64,000 nt of DNA from Lachnospiraceae bacterium. GTDB taxonomy: Bacteria > Bacillota > Clostridia > Lachnospirales > Lachnospiraceae. The DNA lies in assembly GCA_029067085.1 (NCBI GenBank), contig JAIEFE010000014.1, positions 62,001-126,000 on the forward strand, written 5' to 3'. The first letter of the stretch is position 1; every line of letters starts with the position of its first letter. The translations under genes and the position numbers were made by a program. The notes below the pieces were generated by a model. That model ran no database searches and was not told where the DNA came from. It saw only the letters and a program-made list of their open reading frames with translations. Shown piece by piece: positions 17,242 through 25,107 of the stretch.

Positions 17242-17760
17242 TCAGTTAACGGCACAAATCGCTCCCCAAAGTTCCTCACCCATCTCTTCAGGACTCTTCA
17301 CTCCATCATTCACTAAAATAAAATCCGAATTCTCTGGCAATTCCAGTTCCAAATCCATCCCTACCACATTTTCTGCAGTGCCCTTCTTTACATCATGATA
17401 CAAATTCTTCTGGTTCCTTTTTTCCAATACCTCAATGGGAACTTTGATATATATTTCCGAATAATCCGAAATATTTTCCCTGTTCCATTTCCTCACATCA
17501 TCAAACATGGAGATGGTGCAGCAAACAACAAATATACCCTGCTCTGTTAACAGCTTACATAGTCTTGCATAACGCATTGCGCAGGCAAATCGGTCTTCTC
17601 TAGAGTAACCAAGATCATTCCCAAATACCTGACGCAGGGTATCTCCGTCAAACAAAACTGTATTGGGATGTCTCTCTTTTAATTTCTTATATAGTATCGT
17701 TCCTATCGTCGTCTTCCCAGCACCAGAAAGACCCGTAACCCAAAACAATCTTCCCTCCAT
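17242..17760 (-). CDS. cysC: Adenylylsulfate (APS) kinase
   Basis: A 172-residue P-loop kinase of the CysC family. The Walker A motif is GLSGAGKTT at residues 10-18, then LFDGDTLRQVFGNDLGYSREDR, YARLCKLLTEQGIFVVC, and IYIKVPIEVLEKRNQKNLY with KGTAENVVGMDLELELPEN at the C-terminal part. It phosphorylates APS to PAPS, the sulfate donor. No sulfate adenylyltransferase is in the window, so APS must come from elsewhere. The place of the usual SPYR-like segment is taken by CTISMFDDVRKWN, a divergence that leaves room for a related small-molecule kinase, but the adjacent sulfotransferase favours PAPS. Confidence 0.8.
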   Translation of the reverse strand: MEGRLFWVTGLSGAGKTTIGTILYKKLKERHPNTVLFDGDTLRQVFGNDLGYSREDRFACAMRYARLCKLLTEQGIFVVCCTISMFDDVRKWNRENISDYSEIYIKVPIEVLEKRNQKNLYHDVKKGTAENVVGMDLELELPENSDFILVNDGVKSPEEMGEELWGAICAVN

Positions 17761-17773
17761 CTCCGTTGATCTC

Positions 17774-18553
17774 CTATGCTAGTTTCGATTCCACTACTTT
17801 AAGGTCTTCACAATCATCAATCTCAAACCAGCCACGCTCAATATGAACCGCTTTTAACTTATTGCCCTCGTCGATCAGTCCTTGCAATAGATCTGTCATA
17901 TACATTTTCTGATAATTGCGCGTTGTTCTCCAGAGAGAAAGTCCTTTTTCTGTTCTGTCCTCCGCTTCCTTCGCAAGGTCCAGCATCGCCTTTAACCCTT
18001 CTCCTCTAAATCTTATCAGACCAATATACTGCGACTGTACCTTCGCAAGCTCCGTCGTTTTCTGTCCGATTTCGGTCAGATAGTCATTCTCGTCAAACAT
18101 CAGCGTCTCTGCATCGTCCAACGGATTATCACACCGCTCTGACCAATAAGAATACCAGCCATCGTCCACAATCACAGAACCAGGTTCTTCAGAAATTAAG
18201 ATTTTTTTCAACACTGTTTCATTATAAATGATGTCTCCATAGGAAATCAGTATATCTTCCTGCGTTTCCATCAAATTTCTGGCACACATCAGGGAGCACA
18301 CCATATTCGTTGTCTCATAATCCACATTGACAATAATGCTGATGTCAGTATCCATAAATCTATTTTTTAATACATCTCCACGGTATCCAGCCACAATAGT
18401 AATGTCAGAATCCTGAATACCACATTCATGCATGGTATCAAGCTGTCTTTCCAAAATGCTTCTGCCATTAACCTCCACCATACACTTCGGTCTATCGTCG
18501 GTAAGGGGACGCAGTCTTGTTCCCTGTCCTGCCGCTAAAATAATTACCTTCAT
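17774..18553 (-). CDS. Sugar/phosphocholine-type nucleotidyltransferase
   Basis: A 259-residue nucleotidyltransferase. The N terminus MKVIILAAGQGTRLRPLTDD with RPKCMVEV is the GxGxRL...PK signature, and ILISYGDIIY supplies the metal-binding Asp. The C-terminal part GWFEIDDCEDLKVVESKL is typical of LicC-like CTP:phosphocholine and related small sugar-phosphate cytidylyltransferases. It probably activates a sugar phosphate or a polar alcohol phosphate as a CDP or NDP derivative. A CDP-glycerol-type transferase encoded nearby (22356-23756) could use such a product. The exact substrate cannot be told. Confidence 0.82.
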   Translation of the reverse strand: MKVIILAAGQGTRLRPLTDDRPKCMVEVNGRSILERQLDTMHECGIQDSDITIVAGYRGDVLKNRFMDTDISIIVNVDYETTNMVCSLMCARNLMETQEDILISYGDIIYNETVLKKILISEEPGSVIVDDGWYSYWSERCDNPLDDAETLMFDENDYLTEIGQKTTELAKVQSQYIGLIRFRGEGLKAMLDLAKEAEDRTEKGLSLWRTTRNYQKMYMTDLLQGLIDEGNKLKAVHIERGWFEIDDCEDLKVVESKLA

Positions 18554-18567
18554 CCTCTTCGCTTCCT

Positions 18568-19167
18568 TTACCCAAATAATTCCTTAAATCGCTCTATGTC
18601 CTTGTCCTGGAAAGGTTTCTCCCTTTCCGGGTGCCACATCGTAACCACAATATTTTTCTCCGGGTACGCCACCGCCTCAATCACACCATCTTCCGTTTTG
18701 GCCATTACCCGAAGCGGATTCTTTACCTCTTTACACGCCTGATTATGGAAGCTGTTTACTTCCATACTTCCCCATACGCCATTAACAGTATGACGTTTTG
18801 CCACATGTCCCTGGACATTTACCAACTCACAGCCAAAATAATCCAAAACAGACTGCATACCTCTGCAAAACCCGTATAATGGAATGTTCTTCCGTAGTGC
18901 AATTTCAATGAGCTGATGGTCTGTCTCATCCCGTTCCGGCGCTGTTCCTCCATATTTGATGAGACTATTTCCGCCTGTCAATACAATCCCTGCCGGCTCA
19001 ATCGTCTGAACAAATGCTTCCAGATCAGATATCACATTGGGAACAGGAATAGGAAGATAACCACAAGCTTCCAGAAACAACGGAATGTTCTGGTCAGCAC
19101 AGTCCCTTCGCTCTTGATAGCTTTCAACAATCTCTACCCGTTGTGTATAAATAGCCACTCTCTTCAT
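18568..19167 (-). CDS. Class I glutamine amidotransferase-like protein (peptidase C26 family)
   Basis: A 199-residue protein from the ATG at 19167. An in-frame ATG at 19221 overlaps the preceding gene and lacks a ribosome site, and an in-frame GTG in between is also possible. It shows the Gly-rich PAGIVLTGGNSL, the nucleophile elbow LYGFCRGMQSVLDYFG with catalytic Cys, and the His of VVTMWHPERE. This pattern fits gamma-glutamyl hydrolase or GATase families. It may release or transfer an amide or gamma-glutamyl group during sugar tailoring. The gene lies between a methyltransferase and the nucleotidyltransferase in one run. Confidence 0.8.
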   Translation of the reverse strand: MKRVAIYTQRVEIVESYQERRDCADQNIPLFLEACGYLPIPVPNVISDLEAFVQTIEPAGIVLTGGNSLIKYGGTAPERDETDHQLIEIALRKNIPLYGFCRGMQSVLDYFGCELVNVQGHVAKRHTVNGVWGSMEVNSFHNQACKEVKNPLRVMAKTEDGVIEAVAYPEKNIVVTMWHPEREKPFQDKDIERFKELFG

Positions 19168-19199
19168 TTTCCGTTCCCACTTTTCCTGATTCACAATAG

Positions 19200-19949
19200 C
19201 TATTTCACCTGAGCCATCCAAATTCTGGTGGTATAGGGCACCTTGATATATTCTTCACCCTTTGCCTCTACCACTCTGCGTATTTCCTGGTTAATCAGAT
19301 CAAATTTATCTTTTGACTGGCGCTGTACCGTACCATGGGATCTCCACCCCTCAATAAAATCCTCTGCAAGAATATCGTGTAAAACCGTTCCTTCAACATA
19401 TACTACTTCCCCAAACAGCTTGCTCTGGTTAATAACCTCCGTCTGATCTTCCCGTCTGGTTCCATAACTGTAATCAGCAATCTGCGATTTCAATATATTC
19501 TCTATCTCTTTTTGCAGCGGATCATTCAAATCTCTATGATTCCACATACATGCGAACCATCCGTTGTCTTTTAAAATCCGCTTGCTCTCCTTCAATGCTT
19601 CCTGCCGGTTGCATACATTGAAAGAAGATCCAAACGTTACCAGATCAAATTTGTTACTTTCCATTCCCGTATGTTCTCCGACTCCCTCAAACCACTGCAC
19701 ATTTTTGTACTGACTTGTTTTCTTTATGCCATTTTCACGCATGGCATCATTTGGCTCCACCGCACAGATATTCAATCCATACTCTGCAAGTTTCAATGTC
19801 AAGTGAGCCGCTCCTGCGCCCACATCGCAGGCTGCATCTCCCTTTTTCACACCCGAAATCTCAAGCATTCTGTCAATCGCGCTCTGTGCATAATCTGGTC
19901 TTTTTAAATATGCCTCCGCAAGTTCTGTGTAATCCCATTCTGTTTTCAT
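19200..19949 (-). CDS. Class I SAM-dependent methyltransferase
   Basis: A 249-residue methyltransferase: motif I AACDVGAGAAHLTLKLA, acidic residue in ICAVEPNDAMRENG, and motif IV FDLVTFGSSFNVCNRQEALKE split as FDLVTFGSSFNVC and the following helix. Its closest recognisable group is the UbiE/TAM-like branch. It is in the same direction as the PEP-synthase-like gene, with a 61-base gap that holds no terminator. The substrate is unknown, and it is the second methyltransferase of the island. Confidence 0.82.
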   Translation of the reverse strand: MKTEWDYTELAEAYLKRPDYAQSAIDRMLEISGVKKGDAACDVGAGAAHLTLKLAEYGLNICAVEPNDAMRENGIKKTSQYKNVQWFEGVGEHTGMESNKFDLVTFGSSFNVCNRQEALKESKRILKDNGWFACMWNHRDLNDPLQKEIENILKSQIADYSYGTRREDQTEVINQSKLFGEVVYVEGTVLHDILAEDFIEGWRSHGTVQRQSKDKFDLINQEIRRVVEAKGEEYIKVPYTTRIWMAQVK

Positions 19950-20010
19950 AGTCCCTGTTCTCCTTTTTGTTTTTATCCACTTTAGGTTTATCTGTACTCA
20001 AACAGTAAAT

Positions 20011-22350
20011 TTATTTTATAAAATGTACCACCTTATTCATCGTGTCCAGCTCCAGCATCTTAGCGCTTTTATACTGCTCAAATGCCTTCGTCCCGACACC
20101 GATCGCTGCCGGAATCCCAAGTTCTCCTGCCCGTATCGCCATATGGGAATTAGCTCCGCCATACATTGTGATGAATCCCTTGATCCCATGTGAAAAGATC
20201 CAGTCATAACCAGGGTCTGCACTTGGTATTAATAGAATCTTCCCTGTCAGCTCCTCTGTTCCAATCTTTTCCTCCAATACCGAGACTTCCGCGCATATCT
20301 TCCCTGACGTGACAAAGTTTGGTTCGGAGTCCGGATAATAGAATCCCATAACATCCTGCTCACATGAGATAAAAGGCGGCAGTGTAATAGCTACTGTCAT
20401 TTCGCAGTCCTGTTTCCCCTGCTCAATGGAATGTAAAAAAACGTCTCTCACATCTTTGGTAGAAACATATAATTCCTTTATGACGCGTGCATTGATGTAG
20501 GCGCAGTCCTCTTTCGATATTCCTGCCTTCTCTCCAATATTTTTTATCATCTGAATGGCTTTACTTAAGTTTCTGGTAAATGCAAATTTCCCGTATTCCC
20601 TTCCTTCGATGACCGTCTTGATAAAATCCATTAACTCCAGCACATCATTCGTAAGGCTGTTTTCATTTAATTTGCTACGCAGATTATTTAACTGCAGCAT
20701 AGACATACGAAAAACCTCTTTTTGACATCTGTTGTTTTCTGTCTTGTCATGCCAGTCAAAATACAATTCAGGTGCCTCATCATAGCGCAGGGAATTAATA
20801 TCATAAGTTCCCGGCCGCAGATGCCCGTATTTTTTGAGAAAGGCGTTTCTTGAAAGTTCCTGATAATCATGATTCATGCGGGAACTAACCGTATCTACAC
20901 CGTTCATAAAGGATTCATAATCGGCCTTTGTCAGAATCCCACAGGAGATCATGGACTGTAAAAGTTGTACTGCAATAAAAGCAGCCCTCGCCAATCCCGC
21001 AAACGGAAGCGTCCCATATCTTTTGCAGTCCTCTAAAAGCCAATACACCTTCTCAAGTTCGTCCATCTCACTGGACAGAATTTCCTCATACCGCTTCTCC
21101 AAATATTTTATTTTCGCATAATCCTTACGCCATAGTCCGGTCTTATGGTCAATGATATGGTTCGTCACATTCCTCAGCGCTACAAGAATTTTTTCTATAT
21201 CATCATCAGTGAAATCATATTCTTTTAAAATCTGTATTCGTTCCGGCAAGTCCAATGTATAACATGAAAATACGATTTCAAACTCTGCCTTGTCGTGACT
21301 CTGTGGATTTTTAACCAACTGGCTGATGTAATAATTTACCAGCTTCTCACTGATCTCCTCATCCAATTCTGCAGGAACAAACGAATTGAAACTGACTCGT
21401 ACATCAATATAAGGAAGACCACAGAAATCAACCATCAACGGAAAACTGCGCAGATTCCTGTATCCATAATTATCACGCTGGTATGCCCACACACTGTCTG
21501 TAATGATTTCCTGATATAAAGATAATGCCAGTGTTTTGGGACGAACACCAATCATTTCTGCAGGATTCCAGTCTGTCATAACGCTGTAAACTGCCTTCTC
21601 TCCACACAGAAAAGGTTTTCGTTCACTGTTTTTTCTTATTTTTTCTACAATACGCTCTAATTCATTTGCTTGTCGTTCTTTGTTGATACGCCTCTCCTGC
21701 ACACAAAGCGCTCTCACCTGCAAAATATAGAGAATTCCTTCCACAGTGACCGCAAATTCTACATCCAGATTATCCTGACAGAAAAACTCTTCCAGCTCTT
21801 TCAAGGTCTTAATTAATGCCTTTAACTTCTGAGGGCAAGCTTCCAAATCAGCGTCTTTGAACTGATAATACAGATAGGCCTGCTTTCCATTTCCCGATGT
21901 GATTGCCGACGTTGAGCCGGTTTCATCGTAATTCACCACATAATAGTTACCGAGCGTACTCGGCTCCAACGTAAACGCCACTCCGCATAACGCTACCAAC
22001 TCAAGCATGGGCTGCACTAACACCTGATTGGCCCCGTTCTCGTCATCATAAGACTTAATCACCTGCTCCACCGCATTTTCAAATGCTGAAACACCACATA
22101 CATTCCCAATGGACTCAAATTTCCCGGCCAGCGATGTGCTCTGTGTATCTTCATTCAAAGAACTGCTGCGGATAATTACCTTTTCATTCCATTCCAGCTT
22201 AGAGAATTTCTCAATAACCTCAGCCTTTTCCCGATTCCACTCTGCCACAGTAAAAGAAAATTGCGGAAGGATCTCAGCGTTCTTCAGCTTTCGATGTAAA
22301 TTTTTAAGTGTCTCTGCTTTCGTTCCCAATGTATTCATAACATCCCGCAA
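20011..22350 (-). CDS. PEP synthase-like PEP/pyruvate-binding protein
   Basis: A 779-residue protein with the layout of PEP synthase and rifampicin phosphotransferase. The N-terminal ATP-grasp-like domain has VIIRSSSLNEDTQSTSLAGKF and VLVQPMLELVALCGVAFTLEP. The C-terminal swivelling domain carries the phospho-accepting His736 in YGGANSHMAIRAGELGIPAAIG. The PEP/pyruvate TIM-barrel of true PEP synthase is not evident; the middle part (DWNPAEMIGVRPKTLALSLY) resembles the rifampicin-phosphotransferase-like group. It probably phosphorylates a small acceptor with ATP through the His, not PEP formation for metabolism. It starts 5 bases after the transferase gene upstream. Confidence 0.8.
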   Translation of the reverse strand: MRDVMNTLGTKAETLKNLHRKLKNAEILPQFSFTVAEWNREKAEVIEKFSKLEWNEKVIIRSSSLNEDTQSTSLAGKFESIGNVCGVSAFENAVEQVIKSYDDENGANQVLVQPMLELVALCGVAFTLEPSTLGNYYVVNYDETGSTSAITSGNGKQAYLYYQFKDADLEACPQKLKALIKTLKELEEFFCQDNLDVEFAVTVEGILYILQVRALCVQERRINKERQANELERIVEKIRKNSERKPFLCGEKAVYSVMTDWNPAEMIGVRPKTLALSLYQEIITDSVWAYQRDNYGYRNLRSFPLMVDFCGLPYIDVRVSFNSFVPAELDEEISEKLVNYYISQLVKNPQSHDKAEFEIVFSCYTLDLPERIQILKEYDFTDDDIEKILVALRNVTNHIIDHKTGLWRKDYAKIKYLEKRYEEILSSEMDELEKVYWLLEDCKRYGTLPFAGLARAAFIAVQLLQSMISCGILTKADYESFMNGVDTVSSRMNHDYQELSRNAFLKKYGHLRPGTYDINSLRYDEAPELYFDWHDKTENNRCQKEVFRMSMLQLNNLRSKLNENSLTNDVLELMDFIKTVIEGREYGKFAFTRNLSKAIQMIKNIGEKAGISKEDCAYINARVIKELYVSTKDVRDVFLHSIEQGKQDCEMTVAITLPPFISCEQDVMGFYYPDSEPNFVTSGKICAEVSVLEEKIGTEELTGKILLIPSADPGYDWIFSHGIKGFITMYGGANSHMAIRAGELGIPAAIGVGTKAFEQYKSAKMLELDTMNKVVHFIK

Positions 22351-22355
22351 TCCCC

Positions 22356-23756
22356 TTAATTCAGCACCTCAATACACTGTATCATCACCGGCTTCCCCGT
22401 CTGTTGGTATAACTGCACAACGCTACTCCCGTCCCCATAGTAGGCATCACTCATCGCTATCGCCCTGTCCAAATCCGCTGTGTCGTCATAAATTCCCCAT
22501 GCTTCTTTAATATATCGATCCCTAATTTTCTGATAACTCTCCAGCAGCTCCGGACGCATGGACTTCATCGTATTCTCAATCAGGGGATGCGGACGCCAGA
22601 GAAGCGCTATTTCCTCCTGATTTTCCCGAAATATCTCCAGTGTGTTCTCTATTTTGTCAATCCATTTTTCACTATAACGTAAGAGCGAACTAATACTAGT
22701 ATTATAAAAAATAACTTTTTTCAAATTCCCATCCTGTTTCTGTATCATCCGCATCCATTCTTCTGGTATTTCCAAATTCTCTTTCTGGGTACTTAGTACT
22801 TTATCAATTTTGGGAGATCCCAATCCCAAAATCTTTTTCTCCAGTTGCTGCCTTGAAACAGGTAAATTTGCTTGTTTTGCCTCCTTCATATACTCTTCGA
22901 TATAAATCTGCCTCATATCTTCAGACTGCACAACTACCTTATCCGCATAGATCGTACCCGGCAGAAAGCAAAAATGTTTCATTCCATCTATTCTATCCTG
23001 CCTTCCTGTGTCATCAGGCTTAATTTCACTCAACATAAAATAGGGTATATATACTAATTGGTTTGTATACCGCTTTAAACTCTTTGCATAATATCTTGGA
23101 TACACACTGGTCACATGGTTCCATTCATCATACGGATTATGGATAAAAACGATGTCCGGTTTTCTCTCCTCCAAATTATAAGCCTGCCAGTCCGTAATCT
23201 CTATGTTGCCAGGAAACTCGCTTCCCTCATAGTGCATAGCACCAAATGAATGATCCGTATTCAAATCAAAATAGGGAATCGGCACACAATAGGCATCACA
23301 GTCTGGATCCTCTCGCACTGCTAGATACACACTTTCCAAAGAATCCCACATCGAAGCTTTATATGGAAAAAAGACAACTTCTTTACGAACCGGAATATCG
23401 TTTTTCACACTATTTTCCACTCGCAACAATTGCTTTTTTAGTAGTTTGTACACTTTACTGGCATCGCAAGAGACATTCGATTTTTCTAAAGAAACTTTTT
23501 CTCCATTTATATTCACACTTTCAAATACACGAAAAAGTGTCTCGCAGTATTCTTCTACATGCGAGACTGTAACACAGTCCTCTCCTTCTGTCTCCTCGAT
23601 GGCGTTTCCAAGATCTACGGCAAACTCCTGACATTCTGCCAGCATAGTTTGTACAGACGCCAACTCGCGCTTCGCCAAAGCCTCTTTGATTTCGCCATGA
23701 GCCTGTTGCAAGCCGTCTATGAAATTCAGTATTTCCAGCTTCCTTGCCTGTCTCAT
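22356..23756 (-). CDS. CDP-glycerol glycerophosphotransferase-like protein
   Basis: A 466-residue protein. An N-terminal helical region of about 140 residues precedes a GT-B-like core. The C-terminal half has VIFYNTSISSLLRY, ALLWRPHPLIENTMKSM and AMSDAYYGDGSSVVQLYQQT with GKPVMIQ, which match the CDP-glycerol:polyglycerophosphate transferase family used in teichoic acid and capsule synthesis. It likely moves a phospho-alcohol or sugar-phosphate group onto the flagellar glycan. A broken second copy lies at 14585-14800, so the island once carried two. The gap to gmhB upstream is 128 bases and holds a weak sigma-D-like promoter. Confidence 0.78.
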   Translation of the reverse strand: MRQARKLEILNFIDGLQQAHGEIKEALAKRELASVQTMLAECQEFAVDLGNAIEETEGEDCVTVSHVEEYCETLFRVFESVNINGEKVSLEKSNVSCDASKVYKLLKKQLLRVENSVKNDIPVRKEVVFFPYKASMWDSLESVYLAVREDPDCDAYCVPIPYFDLNTDHSFGAMHYEGSEFPGNIEITDWQAYNLEERKPDIVFIHNPYDEWNHVTSVYPRYYAKSLKRYTNQLVYIPYFMLSEIKPDDTGRQDRIDGMKHFCFLPGTIYADKVVVQSEDMRQIYIEEYMKEAKQANLPVSRQQLEKKILGLGSPKIDKVLSTQKENLEIPEEWMRMIQKQDGNLKKVIFYNTSISSLLRYSEKWIDKIENTLEIFRENQEEIALLWRPHPLIENTMKSMRPELLESYQKIRDRYIKEAWGIYDDTADLDRAIAMSDAYYGDGSSVVQLYQQTGKPVMIQCIEVLN

Positions 23757-23808
23757 CTTTTCTCAGCTTCCCTGCATACTTATAGATTAATTTAACCTAA
23801 CGTAATAT

Positions 23809-23835
23809 ATTTCGGCTTTATTTCAAAAAACATTA
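23809..23835 (-). promoter_or_regulatory. Weak sigma-D-like promoter candidate
   Basis: On the minus strand TAAT (23832-23835), 15 bases, then GCCGAAAT (23809-23816), compared with TAAA-N15-GCCGATAA/T. It lies 53 bases before the transferase start at 23756. It has two or three mismatches, so it is a candidate only; if real it would give flagellar control within the operon. Confidence 0.25.
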
Positions 23836-23884
23836 GCATCATTGCCTAATATGAAGCAGCAGGGTTAATTTTCCATTCACTCCA

Positions 23885-24448
23885 TCAATGACAGTCCCCC
23901 TTATATCCCTGTTCGCCCAACAATTCAACAAACGCTTTCAAATCCTCCAATCGATAATGTGGCTGCACATTCTGTTCCAGCCTTTGGGATCCGTATCCGC
24001 TCTCCAAAAGTACCGTTTTTATCCCCATCTCTATACCAGCTAAAATATCACCCGCTCTGTCTCCCACCATAAATGAATGCGTTAAATCTATCTGAAAATC
24101 CTGACATGCTTTTTTAAGCAGACCCGTCTGCGGCTTTCTGCAATTACATGTTACTGCATACTTTTTGACTTTTCCCTCCGGGTGATGCGGGCAATAATAC
24201 ACAGCATCTACACTGGTCTGCTGCATCAGCATCTGATTCATCTTCTGTAATTCTTCTTCCGGGAACAATCCTCTTGCAATTCCGCTCTGATTCGTAATGA
24301 CGATGGCGTAATACCCCCATCGGTGTATTTCCTCAATACATTCTTTTGCATACGGAAATATTTTCAGTTGCTCCGCCAAGCAGACATAACTCTCTTCAAC
24401 TGTCAGCACGCCATCCCGATCTAGGAAAACCGCCGGACGCATATTCAC
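23885..24448 (-). CDS. gmhB: D-glycero-D-manno-heptose 1,7-bisphosphate phosphatase
   Basis: A 187-residue HAD-family phosphatase with the nucleophile/acid pair Asp10-Arg-Asp12 (FLDRDGVL) and ITNQSGIARG. The zinc loop typical of GmhB is present: Cys86-Pro-His88-His89 and Cys101-Asn-Cys103. The final HAD motif is FMVGDRAGDILAG. It removes the phosphate at C7 of heptose 1,7-bisphosphate. The gene overlaps gmhA by 4 bases. The length and zinc site separate it from histidinol phosphatase, the nearest alternative. Confidence 0.9.
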   Translation of the reverse strand: MNMRPAVFLDRDGVLTVEESYVCLAEQLKIFPYAKECIEEIHRWGYYAIVITNQSGIARGLFPEEELQKMNQMLMQQTSVDAVYYCPHHPEGKVKKYAVTCNCRKPQTGLLKKACQDFQIDLTHSFMVGDRAGDILAGIEMGIKTVLLESGYGSQRLEQNVQPHYRLEDLKAFVELLGEQGYKGDCH

Positions 24449-25026
24449 AGTTTCACCCCGTCTCTTTCCATAATTAAATCTACGATTTGCTGCAATACAA
24501 GGTTGTGTATAGACTCCACAATTCCATATTTCTCACACGGAACATAAACATTAATATGTCCCGCCTGCTTAGCATAATTATCAGGGTGAAACCCGGTAAA
24601 AGTAATAATCTCCGCGTTTCTCTCACGAGCAACATTGATCGCATTACAGATATTTTTCGAATTGCCGGAACTGCTGATGGCAACTACTAAATCATCAGAA
24701 TTCAACAAAAATTCTAAAGGTTTCGAAAAAATATATTCATAACCATAATCGTTTCCCATACAGGTAGTGACCGCATTATCATAAAGACTATAGGTTTTCA
24801 TACCACCATTTTTCATAAAATCCGCTGTCATATGGCTGGCAATTGCAGAACTGCCACCATTTCCTATAAAAAAAACCTGGGAACCATTTTTCTTATGTTC
24901 TGTAAATCTTTCTAACAGTAGCTGAATTCCCGCACTATAATCCGCACATTTGTTTTCGTTTTTTATCCAAACTTCAGTGTTCTGAATTTTTTTAATGAGT
25001 TCTTCCATATATTTGTCTTTCATCAT
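24445..25026 (-). CDS. gmhA: Sedoheptulose 7-phosphate isomerase
   Basis: A 193-residue SIS-domain protein. FFIGNGGSSAIASHMTADFM and AISSSGNSKNICNAIN are the two sugar-phosphate-binding loops, and FTGFHPDNYAKQAGHINVYVP follows the GmhA pattern. It converts sedoheptulose 7-phosphate to D-glycero-D-manno-heptose 7-phosphate, the first committed step to NDP-heptose. Two consecutive ATG codons precede KDKYMEE; the second is better spaced from GGGAG. It begins 81 bases after flagellin with no hairpin terminator between, so flagellin transcripts may read into it. Confidence 0.9.
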   Translation of the reverse strand: MMKDKYMEELIKKIQNTEVWIKNENKCADYSAGIQLLLERFTEHKKNGSQVFFIGNGGSSAIASHMTADFMKNGGMKTYSLYDNAVTTCMGNDYGYEYIFSKPLEFLLNSDDLVVAISSSGNSKNICNAINVARERNAEIITFTGFHPDNYAKQAGHINVYVPCEKYGIVESIHNLVLQQIVDLIMERDGVKL

Positions 25027-25107
25027 CAGGCTCCCTTTATGTCTTCACCCTTATTAATATGATATATATACTATAATTATTTTCGCTACAGCCTATATTA
25101 AAAACTC

